Below, one piece after another: positions 1-6,081 of a stretch of 11,959 nucleotides of DNA. The stretch spans positions 1 to 11,959 of the forward strand of contig JAFGSU010000090.1 of assembly GCA_016934435.1 (NCBI GenBank), read 5' to 3'. The translations under genes and the position numbers were made by a program. Source of the stretch: Candidatus Zhuqueibacterota bacterium. GTDB lineage: Bacteria; Zhuqueibacterota; Zhuqueibacteria; Residuimicrobiales; Residuimicrobiaceae. Under the pieces are notes generated by a model. That model was not told where the DNA came from, searched no databases, and saw nothing but the letters and a program-made list of their open reading frames with translations. Position 1 is the stretch's first letter; each line of letters begins with the position of its first letter.

Positions 1-60
1 AGCCGTCAGGTCCGGCCTGGCAGCCGCGCGTCACCCGGCAAAAATCGCCGCACCCGATGA
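1..60 (+). CDS. Possible 3' end of an upstream gene, overlapping the amylase start (ATGA)
   Basis: Reading from base 1, the frame stays open for 19 codons, gives a very basic tail (ends KNRRTR), and stops at TGA 58-60. That TGA overlaps the ATG at 57-59 as ATGA, an arrangement typical of translationally coupled genes. All three forward frames are open over this short stretch, so the coding frame cannot be decided from the sequence alone. If this one is real, the amylase is a downstream operon gene, which would explain why it has no ribosome-binding site of its own. No function can be assigned. Confidence 0.25.
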   Translation, partial: SRQVRPGSRASPGKNRRTR

Positions 61-1871
61 AAAAAATCGACTGGAGCAGGGAAACCATCTATTTCGTCCT
101 CATCGACCGGTTCCATAACGGCGATCCCGGCAACGACGCCGGCCATAATCCCGCCAGTCACGTCCCCTATCGGCCGGAACTGGGCAACATCGAAGCGCTG
201 AAAACCTATCAGGGCGGCGACCTGAAGGGCGTCATCGATAAACTGGATTACTTGCAGGACCTGGGCATCACCACCCTCTGGCTCTCCCCCGTCTTCGACA
301 ACAGCGACAGCGCCTTTGTCGGGTGGTACCCGTATCACGGCTATCATCCGATTGATTTTTTCGAGGTCGACGAACATTTCGGCAATATGGCTTTGCTGAA
401 AAAATTGGTCCGAAAGGCGCACAAACACGGCATAAAAGTGCTGCTCGACATGATCTTCAACCACACGGCGCCGGATCACCCCTATGTGCGCGATCCGGCA
501 TTATGGGAAACGCAAGGTTACAAATACTGGTTCCACCCCCACTCCGGCGTCGATGCTTCCACCAGCATCCAGGACTGGGGGGATCAGGGACAGTTAGAGA
601 CGCGCGAGCTCAATGGGCTGCCCGACCTGGCGCAGGAGAATCCGCACGTCTACAATTTCCTGCTGGATGTCTCTAAATTCTGGATCGTCGAAACCGGCTG
701 CGATGGTTTTCGTTTGGACGCGGTCAAACACATCCCGCGCTCGTTCTGGCGAAAAATCTGCCGCGATCTGCACGACTTTGCCAGCGAGGATTTTCTCCTG
801 CTCGGCGAGGTCTTTGCCGGCGAGACCGACTATGTGGCCGGTTATCAGGATCTGGGATTCAACGCCCTGTTCGACATTCCGATGTACTACACCATCAACC
901 GCGTCCTGGCCCAGGGCGGCAGGATGCAACAGTTAAGCCTTCAGATGGAGCGGAACGAAGCCTCATATCATCAGGTTATTCTCTCGCCGCTGATCGACAA
1001 CCACGACGTCGCCCGTTTCAGTTACTGGGCCGGAAGCGATGCCAAAGAGAAGATCAGGCAATCCATCACCTTCCTCCTAACCTTGCCGGGACTGCCGATG
1101 CTCTATTACGGCACGGAAGTCGCATTACCGGGCGCCGCTCCGACGCACGAGCAAACCGGCGAGGGGCAGGATTATCTCAATCGCCTGATGCTGCCGTGGA
1201 ATCGTATCGAAGGAGAGGATGCCGACCTGGCGCGGCACATCACCAGCCTCCTGCATTTGCGCCGCGATTGGCCGGCCCTGCGCAACGATTCCCGGGTGGA
1301 ATGCTACAAGGATTACAGCATCTATGCCTATTTAAAATATGATCGCAGGCGCACGGTCTTCGTCCTGCTCAGCAATTCATCCGAGCCGGAACTCAGACGC
1401 ATTCCCCTGCCGCAGGGTGTTTTCCCTGATAATTTTATATTGATCGACCAGCTGAGCGGTAAAATATACAGGGTTCAAGGGGATAGCCTCCGTGTATCGT
1501 TCGCGCCGCTCGCATCCTACCTGCTCTCAGGCGGAGGAGGCCGATTCAATTGTAAGCTGAGTCGGGCGCCGAGGTATTGCCCGTTCTCTCCGGTGATCAG
1601 CAGCGACATGCGCTGGGTGGATTTTTTCTATCAGGGGGATGGCGATATACAGAGCGTCACCATCGCCGGCGATTTCAACGGCTGGTCCGCTTCAGCCGAT
1701 TCGCTGCATCGCACGGCCGGGGGGCAATGGCGGGTAAAATTGCCGCTCAAACGCGGCCGCTATCGCTATAAATTTGTGATAGACGGCCGACGGTGGATCG
1801 CGGATGAGAGGGCGAAAGAGAGCGAGCTGGATCCCTACGGCAGTCGCAATTCGGTGGTGGTGGTGGAGTAA
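57..1871 (+). CDS. GH13 alpha-amylase-family glycoside hydrolase with C-terminal CBM48/AMPK-beta-like domain
   Basis: This 604-residue protein is a retaining alpha-glucan hydrolase or transglycosylase. All the GH13 signatures are visible: the first barrel strand IYFVLIDRFHNGD (11-23), region I DMIFNH (131-136), region II GFRLDAVKH with nucleophile D221, region III LLGEVF with acid/base E251, and region IV IDNHD with D317. LPDLAQENP (188-196) sits at region V. A beta-rich C domain follows (about 415-490), then a GGGG linker (492-495). The last stretch, about 516-604, is a CBM48/AMPK-beta-type glycogen-binding domain (IAGDFNGW, GRYRYKFVIDG, W580, NSVVVVE). CBM48 usually lies N-terminal to the GH13 barrel, so the C-terminal position is less common. 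There is no signal peptide, so it is probably cytoplasmic and acts on glycogen or maltodextrin. No Shine-Dalgarno motif precedes the ATG, and the frame is open to the window edge without another start codon; translational coupling to an upstream gene or a start beyond the edge are both possible. Exact specificity cannot be read from sequence. Confidence 0.93.
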   Translation: MKKIDWSRETIYFVLIDRFHNGDPGNDAGHNPASHVPYRPELGNIEALKTYQGGDLKGVIDKLDYLQDLGITTLWLSPVFDNSDSAFVGWYPYHGYHPIDFFEVDEHFGNMALLKKLVRKAHKHGIKVLLDMIFNHTAPDHPYVRDPALWETQGYKYWFHPHSGVDASTSIQDWGDQGQLETRELNGLPDLAQENPHVYNFLLDVSKFWIVETGCDGFRLDAVKHIPRSFWRKICRDLHDFASEDFLLLGEVFAGETDYVAGYQDLGFNALFDIPMYYTINRVLAQGGRMQQLSLQMERNEASYHQVILSPLIDNHDVARFSYWAGSDAKEKIRQSITFLLTLPGLPMLYYGTEVALPGAAPTHEQTGEGQDYLNRLMLPWNRIEGEDADLARHITSLLHLRRDWPALRNDSRVECYKDYSIYAYLKYDRRRTVFVLLSNSSEPELRRIPLPQGVFPDNFILIDQLSGKIYRVQGDSLRVSFAPLASYLLSGGGGRFNCKLSRAPRYCPFSPVISSDMRWVDFFYQGDGDIQSVTIAGDFNGWSASADSLHRTAGGQWRVKLPLKRGRYRYKFVIDGRRWIADERAKESELDPYGSRNSVVVVE

Positions 1872-1910
1872 AAGTAGGATTTAGAGCGCTCTATGTGTAG
1901 AAAAATGAAT

Positions 1911-2120
1911 GTCATTGCGAATCCGCCGCAGGCGGATGAAGCAATCCCCGCCATGTACTCAGAGGTGGAGGAACCTTACTGTAATTTACTTCAGGGCTGT
2001 GTTGGAAAGAAGCAATCTCCACGAAAGGGGACTGTATTATTGCCCTTACAGCGGGAACTGCCGCGCTCCACGGCATATGGGCATGAATGGATCGCGCAGC
2101 AACTCCGTTCGCAGTGACAG
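1911..2120 (-). repeat. Composite palindromic repeat, copy 1 (diverged)
   Basis: The left end reads GTCATTGCGAA (1911-1921) and the right end TTCGCAGTGAC (2108-2118); these are inverted copies with one mismatch in 11. Just inside the left end is the perfect hairpin ATCCGCC-GCA-GGCGGAT (1921-1937), followed by GAAGCAATC (1938-1946). Read on the minus strand, 2009-2120 lines up with the other full copies: a TGTCA.TGCGA end, then TGCCGTGGAGCG, AGGGCAAT, CCTTTC and GGAGATTGCTTC. It is clearly the same family but the most diverged member. Whether 1911-2120 is one element or two abutting ones is uncertain. Confidence 0.65.
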
Positions 2121-2141
2121 GGGGGGCGTTCACGATCTCGT

Positions 2142-2233
2142 TGTCATGCTGAAAGCACCTATTGTGTTTGGCGATCCGAATGGTTGTCGGCGAAGTTGAA
2201 TGGCTATCGACAATGGATTCTTGCAGAATGACA
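2142..2233. repeat. Second inverted-repeat type, TGTCATGCTG ... CAGAATGACA
   Basis: TGTCATGCTG (2142-2151) and CAGAATGACA (2224-2233) are inverted copies with one mismatch in ten, enclosing about 70 bases. The right end, with ATTCTTGCAGAATGACA, resembles the TGTCATTCTG-type dispersed repeats found in many environmental bacterial genomes. Only one copy is in the window, so its repetitive nature is inferred from its form. Confidence 0.4.
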
Positions 2234-2302
2234 TAATGTTTGCTTTAGGGGTGATATATTGAATGATCTATTCAGGAAAGATATCACACATAGCGTATCG
2301 AT

Positions 2303-2326
2303 CGTCCGGCAGATCCCTGCCGGACG
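2303..2326. repeat. Perfect hairpin 1 of 3 (9-bp stem)
   Basis: CGTCCGGCA and TGCCGGACG pair perfectly around a six-base loop (GATCCC). No T-tract follows on either strand, so this is not a standard Rho-independent terminator. Confidence 0.75.
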
Positions 2327-2333
2327 GAACGCT

Positions 2334-2359
2334 GCTTGCGGGATTTCTATCCCGCAAGC
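2334..2359. repeat. Perfect hairpin 2 of 3 (11-bp stem)
   Basis: GCTTGCGGGAT and ATCCCGCAAGC pair perfectly around a TTCT loop. It begins eight bases after hairpin 1 and has unrelated arm sequence. No adjacent T-tract is present. Confidence 0.8.
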
Positions 2360-2426
2360 CGTCGAATAGAACGGAATGCCATTGATATCATGGAATCTGT
2401 TGGAACGAATGTTCCCGCCCAGCACC

Positions 2427-2450
2427 CGCGCCGGAGCAATCTCCGGCGCG
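2427..2450. repeat. Perfect hairpin 3 of 3 (10-bp stem)
   Basis: CGCGCCGGAG and CTCCGGCGCG pair perfectly around a CAAT loop. The segment GAGCAATCTCCG echoes the GAAGCAATCTCCG tract of the neighbouring composite repeats, which suggests that the two structure types are related. Confidence 0.8.
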
Positions 2451-2480
2451 ATCGATGAATCCTCGCTGAGAGGAAAAGGG

Positions 2481-2619
2481 CTGTCATTGCGAGGAGCGCG
2501 TTTTTTGCGCGACGAAGCAATCTCCTTTGAAAGGAGAATTGCCCTATTGGCGGGGATTGCTTCGCTCCATGGCAAATGCCGACCTTATTCGTGTCTGTCA
2601 CCTCCGCTCGCAATGACAG
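2481..2619 (-). repeat. Composite palindromic repeat, copy 2 (13-bp perfect terminal inverted repeats)
   Basis: The element opens with CTGTCATTGCGAG (2481-2493) and closes with its exact complement CTCGCAATGACAG (2607-2619), 139 bases in all. Inside are a small hairpin with GCGC arms and a T-rich loop (2496-2510), GAAGCAATC (2514-2522), a near-perfect central palindrome TCTCCTTT-G-AAAGGAGA (2521-2537), and an inverted GATTGCTTCGCTCC (2555-2568). On the minus strand, the 51 bases 2524-2574 match 10776-10826 at 48 positions by my alignment. It encodes nothing recognisable; I read it as a REP/MITE-like non-autonomous repeat. Confidence 0.85.
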
Positions 2620-2626
2620 TCAGGGT

Positions 2627-2638
2627 TATCATTGCGAG
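2627..2638 (+). repeat. Fragment of the composite repeat end
   Basis: TATCATTGCGAG lies seven bases beyond copy 2 and matches the family end TGTCATTGCGAG with one difference. No matching partner end follows, so it looks like a remnant. A weaker echo, TGTCACCGCGAGTGGA, lies at about 2685-2700. Confidence 0.5.
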
Positions 2639-2831
2639 TTGAGCACGAGGATTTCTCGTTATTTCAATATTAACAGAAAAGAGATGTCACCGCGAGTGGA
2701 GCCATTGCATAATCCCATCAAAGATTGACTGCGTTTGAGAGTGGCTCTCTCCTCTGTTATTAAAAGCGGATGACACATAACATATATTCTCCAATCCCCC
2801 TGCATCCCACTTTGGGAACAACGTACTTAAA

Positions 2832-2838
2832 AAAGGAG
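2832..2838 (+). promoter_or_regulatory. Ribosome-binding site fixing the lipoprotein start
   Basis: AAAGGAG lies six bases before the ATG at 2845. It rules out the longer in-frame start at 2770, which would place 25 polar and proline-containing residues ahead of the signal peptide. Confidence 0.85.
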
Positions 2839-2844
2839 ACCGTA

Positions 2845-3693
2845 ATGAAAATCGCACAAATGACTTTTTTACTCGCCCTCCTTTCTTTTTCATGTGCCGA
2901 CAAAGACTCCAACCAATTTCAGCCCTGTCAGGATAACGGCCAATATTTTTTGCTCGACGAAGCGGATTTGCAGTTGGGCGCCCATCACACCCGGCATGCG
3001 GAAATATTCGACAAATACACCAACGGCCTGAACCTCTTCATTCTACAGGCCATCGATACCGTTCAGGCGCATGCGATGGACGGCGGCGGTTACTTTGTCG
3101 GCAAGGACTCGATTCCGACCGAATCACCGGTCTATTATGATCTCGAGCTTTTCGGCCGGCCGTTGATCAAGGCGCCGCGTAACAAATCCTACTGCAGCGG
3201 CGCCACCTATACCGCCTTCATCGAAGCCCTGAATCTCCTTTTATCCGACAGGGGCGAAGAATTATCGCCCGAGCGATTCGAAGCGCTGCGCATGCAGGAG
3301 CCGGACGGCGGCCGGCGCGAGGACCTGGTCAAAGCCTGGGGTTACTGGAATGCGGATGGTTTCGGCAGCCATTTCTCGCTGGTGCAATATTTAACGATGG
3401 GCGACGCCATTCAACCGGCGCAATTGCGGCCCGGCGATTTTGTCAACATCTCCTGGAAATCGGGACTGGGGCACTCGGTGATCTTTCTCGGCTGGGCAGA
3501 GCAGGATACCGTTAAAAATATGCTCTACTGGTCGAGCCAGCGCGCCACCAACGGCTATGGCGACCAGCTGGTATCGCTGGCGCACATCAAAGAGATCAAG
3601 GCGGTGCGATTGATGCGACCTGATCATCTTTTCAAATATAATCCGGCGACACCGGTGGACATCCAAATTCCGGGAGATGTCATAGCCTGGTGA
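2845..3693 (+). CDS. Exported lipoprotein-like protein with NlpC/P60-like (papain-fold) features
   Basis: The 282-residue protein opens with a lipoprotein-type signal (KIAQ, hydrophobic 6-15, then SFSC with C17 as the likely lipidated cysteine, followed by ADKD). The lipobox is loose, as is common in the FCB group. I do not recognise a named family. Two segments resemble NlpC/P60 or CHAP cysteine peptidases: YCSGATYTAF (116-125) would put C117 at the start of a helix, and LRPGDFVNISW...GHSVIFLGW (195-217) matches the usual GD-(x)n-GH-hydrophobic strand pattern with H210. A third catalytic residue could lie in YWSSQRATNGYG (228-239). If active, it might cleave or rearrange peptidoglycan peptides or another amide at the cell envelope. 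Two in-frame aromatic and glycine-rich stretches (HAMDGGGYFVG, KAWGYWNADGFG) may line a pocket. The peptidase assignment is inference; export is well supported. Confidence 0.72.
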   Translation: MKIAQMTFLLALLSFSCADKDSNQFQPCQDNGQYFLLDEADLQLGAHHTRHAEIFDKYTNGLNLFILQAIDTVQAHAMDGGGYFVGKDSIPTESPVYYDLELFGRPLIKAPRNKSYCSGATYTAFIEALNLLLSDRGEELSPERFEALRMQEPDGGRREDLVKAWGYWNADGFGSHFSLVQYLTMGDAIQPAQLRPGDFVNISWKSGLGHSVIFLGWAEQDTVKNMLYWSSQRATNGYGDQLVSLAHIKEIKAVRLMRPDHLFKYNPATPVDIQIPGDVIAW

Positions 3694-3736
3694 TGCCAAC
3701 GTTTACACATCGATGCTAAAAATAGTCTGGTTTTTC

Positions 3737-3765
3737 TTGCATTATTAGCTTTAATATTGTAATTT
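3737..3765 (+). promoter_or_regulatory. Candidate promoter for the propeller gene pair
   Basis: TTGCAT (3737-3742) and TAATTT (3760-3765) lie 17 bases apart in the AT-rich part of the gap upstream of the first propeller gene, resembling a primary-sigma promoter. The AT-rich setting makes chance matches likely, and FCB sigma factors can prefer other motifs. Confidence 0.3.
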
Positions 3766-3771
3766 TTCATC

Positions 3772-3836
3772 ATAGAATTGAATTATATTCAGTTCACCAC
3801 CCCTGATCTTTCCGAACTCAACGATTTCAATTCTAT
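3772..3836 (+). promoter_or_regulatory. Leader inverted repeats upstream of the propeller pair
   Basis: ATAGAATTGAA (3772-3782) is exactly complementary to TTCAATTCTAT (3826-3836). The left arm can instead pair locally: GAATTGAAT (3775-3783) with ATTCAGTTC (3787-3795), one G-T wobble in nine. The two pairings exclude each other. The structure lies between the candidate promoter and the ribosome-binding site and could form an operator or a switching leader; that role is inference. Confidence 0.4.
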
Positions 3837-3868
3837 ACCCTCATTTTTTGACTGTAAAAATTCCAATG

Positions 3869-3875
3869 AAAGGAG
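3869..3875 (+). promoter_or_regulatory. Ribosome-binding site fixing the first propeller gene start
   Basis: AAAGGAG lies five bases before ATG 3881. It argues against the upstream TTG at 3848, which has no such motif and would add eleven residues ahead of the signal peptide. Confidence 0.85.
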
Positions 3876-3880
3876 TAGCC

Positions 3881-6007
3881 ATGAAAGCCCATATCTCTTA
3901 CCCCGGTTTAATGTTCCTTCTAAGCATCATTGCGATCGCGCAGGCTGACATATGGCAGCAAGTACCTTCGCCCAGCGGCGGCTGGGTGAATGACATTGTA
4001 TCGCTCGCCAACGGCGATCTAATGGCCGGCGCAGATCACAGCGGCGTTTTCATTTCAAAAGACCAGGGACAGACATGGGTTCAGCAGGGAGGTGACTGGT
4101 TCGACAACGCGCCGAAACAATTTGCCTTTGCCGATAACGGAGATATCATTGCGGCCACCTGGAAGGGCTTGTTCAAATCGAGCGATCAGGGACAGATGTG
4201 GACCGCCATTGATCCCGCCAAGCTGGGTTCTGTCTATTTTTATTGTGTCATAAAAACTGCCAACGGCAACCTTCTTGCAGGTAGCTGGGGAAACGGTATC
4301 TATATCAGTGCCGATAACGGCGTCACATGGCAGCAATCCAACAATGGCCTCAACGATTTGGTGATATATCACCTCATCCAGCATCCCTCCGGCGACTTTT
4401 TTGCTGGTTGCCGGGATAGCGGCATGTATCGCTCCAGCGACGACGGCGCAAGCTGGACGGCAAAAAATAACAACCTCTCCGGTAAGGAAGTGAGCGCCCT
4501 GGCATGTGCTTCCAATGGCACATTATACGCAGGAGGATATTTTAAGGGTTTGTTTCAAAGCGCCGACCGGGGGGAGACCTGGACGCAAGTAGCGCCGCAA
4601 ATGATCAAGTATCGATTAGATGCCGTCTACGTCCACGATGACTCGACGATTTTTATCGGTAGCGGTAGTTTTGGCGTTATGAAATCGTCGGACAGCGGTG
4701 CAACCTGGGCAATAAAATCCGAGGGATTGTGGGACCTGGATATTACCTGTTTTCATGCCGGCGCCAATAACACGCTGTTCGCGGGCTGCGAGGACGTGGG
4801 TGTATATAAAAGCACCGACCTGGGGGAATCCTGGCAATGGTCCGGAGAGGGGATCGTCTATCCTTCAATACGAGGCTTCACCAGCAAATCGCAAAACGGA
4901 TATCTTTTCCTCTGCAGCGGAGACATCGCCATGGCTCGTTCCAAAGATAACGGCGCCTCCTGGGAACACATTAATAACGGCATATACAATAACTACGTTG
5001 AAGACGTCCTGGTAACACCCGACGGCAAATTATTCTGCATCTCTTATGGTAATGGTTGCTTCCGATCACTCGATGACGGCGATACCTGGGTAAATGTGGA
5101 AAACGGATTGACAGACTATTATCTGGAATGTCTATTTTTCAATCCCAAGACCTTCGAAGTGTTTGCGGGATCGGATTATGGGCGTATTTTTCGTTCCGCT
5201 GATTATGGCGATCAATGGATAAAATCCGATTCCGGCTTGACCAATCCCGGCGATATTTACCAGTTTGCCGTAAATTCGCAGGGCCATCTTTATATCGCCA
5301 CTCGATCAGGATTATATAGCAGCCTCGATGGCGGCAAATTCTGGCAGATGGTCGACAACGGCCTTGGAACCGGCGGAACTGAAAAAGTTCTTATCACCAG
5401 CGATGATTATCTATACGTCGGAAAAAGGGGCGACGGCCTCTATCGCTCGAAGGACAATGGTGCCAGCTGGGAACTCTTGCTGACCAATCAACTTTTTTCC
5501 ACCCAAACGGGACTCCTGGCCGACCAGAAGGGCACTCTCTATATCTCCAATCAGTATAACGGCGTATATCGTTCGATAGACAAAGGGAAGAACTGGAGCG
5601 AATATAACAGCGGATTGCCTTCCGAATGGGTGGATTTCATTGCACTGGATCATAACAATTATCTATACGCCGGCATCAATGCACGCGGGCTTTTCAGGAC
5701 CGCTGAAAAAGTTACAGGTGTGGACCATGATGAACGGTCCATTCCACACGACCTCACCCTCTATCAAAATTACCCCAATCCGTTCAATCCGCAGACGCAC
5801 ATTCAGTTTTGCCTTAATAAAGCGGGCATTGTTGAATTTACCATCTATAATGTTATGGGTCAGCAGGTTCAACGGCTGGAAAAATTCTATCCTATGGGAA
5901 CGCACGTATTCTCGCTGGATGTCCCGGCCCTGCCGTCGGGACAATATTACGTGCAACTGAAGCATGGCGCGGAAAAGACTCTCATACGTGTGACCAAACT
6001 ACAATAG
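3881..6007 (+). CDS. Secreted 14-unit Asp-box beta-propeller protein with C-terminal sorting domain (paralog 1)
   Basis: The 708-residue precursor has a signal peptide ending near AQA|D (about residue 22). Thirteen Asp-box motifs (SxDxGxxW) follow, with the serine at about 59, 100, 143, 185, 227, 269, 311, 354, 396, 439, 481, 523 and 565. The spacing is 41-43 residues throughout. A fourteenth position (FRTAE, about 606-609) keeps the register but has lost the motif. Fourteen units fit two seven-bladed propellers of the sialidase/BNR, Vps10 and Ycf48-like class; in such repeats the Asp box is a structural turn, so no enzyme activity follows from it. Residues about 622-708 form a type IX-like sorting domain (QNYPNPFNP 629-637, then the VEFTIYNVMGQQV and LPSGQYYVQL strands). 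It is followed after 74 bases by a close paralog and is probably co-transcribed with it. Likely an exported surface or extracellular protein; the ligand is unknown. Confidence 0.9.
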   Translation: MKAHISYPGLMFLLSIIAIAQADIWQQVPSPSGGWVNDIVSLANGDLMAGADHSGVFISKDQGQTWVQQGGDWFDNAPKQFAFADNGDIIAATWKGLFKSSDQGQMWTAIDPAKLGSVYFYCVIKTANGNLLAGSWGNGIYISADNGVTWQQSNNGLNDLVIYHLIQHPSGDFFAGCRDSGMYRSSDDGASWTAKNNNLSGKEVSALACASNGTLYAGGYFKGLFQSADRGETWTQVAPQMIKYRLDAVYVHDDSTIFIGSGSFGVMKSSDSGATWAIKSEGLWDLDITCFHAGANNTLFAGCEDVGVYKSTDLGESWQWSGEGIVYPSIRGFTSKSQNGYLFLCSGDIAMARSKDNGASWEHINNGIYNNYVEDVLVTPDGKLFCISYGNGCFRSLDDGDTWVNVENGLTDYYLECLFFNPKTFEVFAGSDYGRIFRSADYGDQWIKSDSGLTNPGDIYQFAVNSQGHLYIATRSGLYSSLDGGKFWQMVDNGLGTGGTEKVLITSDDYLYVGKRGDGLYRSKDNGASWELLLTNQLFSTQTGLLADQKGTLYISNQYNGVYRSIDKGKNWSEYNSGLPSEWVDFIALDHNNYLYAGINARGLFRTAEKVTGVDHDERSIPHDLTLYQNYPNPFNPQTHIQFCLNKAGIVEFTIYNVMGQQVQRLEKFYPMGTHVFSLDVPALPSGQYYVQLKHGAEKTLIRVTKLQ

Positions 6008-6068
6008 TTATATCCGGCGTTTTACTTTTATTCGAACAATGAATGACTAAAACCAAAGAACTTACAAG

Positions 6069-6076
6069 AAAAGGAG
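6069..6076 (+). promoter_or_regulatory. Ribosome-binding site fixing the second propeller gene start
   Basis: AAAAGGAG lies five bases before ATG 6082. It rules out the earlier in-frame ATG at 6043, which would add a charged 13-residue leader. Confidence 0.85.
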
Positions 6077-6081
6077 ACAAG

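Larger units (their letters stand above)
1872..2844. other. Gene-poor, repeat-rich interval
   Basis: I find no credible gene in this 973-base stretch. Its short open frames lack ribosome-binding sites and run through inverted repeats. It contains a 12-base perfect palindrome TAGAGCGCTCTA (1882-1893), TGTCATTGCGAG-ended composite repeats (1911-2120, 2481-2619, and fragments at 2627-2638 and about 2685-2699), a TGTCAT-ended inverted repeat (2142-2233), and three perfect hairpins between 2303 and 2450. The last 140 bases are the upstream region of the lipoprotein gene. A TTGACT at 2725-2730 could be a -35 box, but I see no well-spaced -10. Confidence 0.7.

Noticed and set aside
6..479. Minus-strand 157-codon frame opposite the amylase
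   Set aside because: It lies opposite GH13 catalytic motifs in strong coding sequence and has no start signals of its own.
1893..2199. Overlapping plus-strand open frames of 74 and 96 codons
   Set aside because: They run through the composite repeat and its hairpins, have no ribosome-binding site and no protein-like pattern.
1911..2640. Possible CRISPR array
   Set aside because: Repeats are few, vary in length and orientation, are inverted rather than regularly spaced direct repeats, and no cas gene is present.
2204..2642. Open frames of 88-123 codons on both strands
   Set aside because: They overlap three perfect hairpins and repeat copy 2; the open frames come from palindromic GC-rich DNA.
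2770..2844. Longer start for the lipoprotein gene
   Set aside because: The AAAGGAG at 2832-2838 and the signal peptide both point to ATG 2845.
3848..3880. TTG start for the first propeller gene
   Set aside because: No ribosome-binding site precedes it; ATG 3881 has one and begins the signal peptide.
6043..6081. Earlier ATG for the second propeller gene
   Set aside because: It would put a charged 13-residue leader before the signal peptide; AAAAGGAG directs initiation at 6082.
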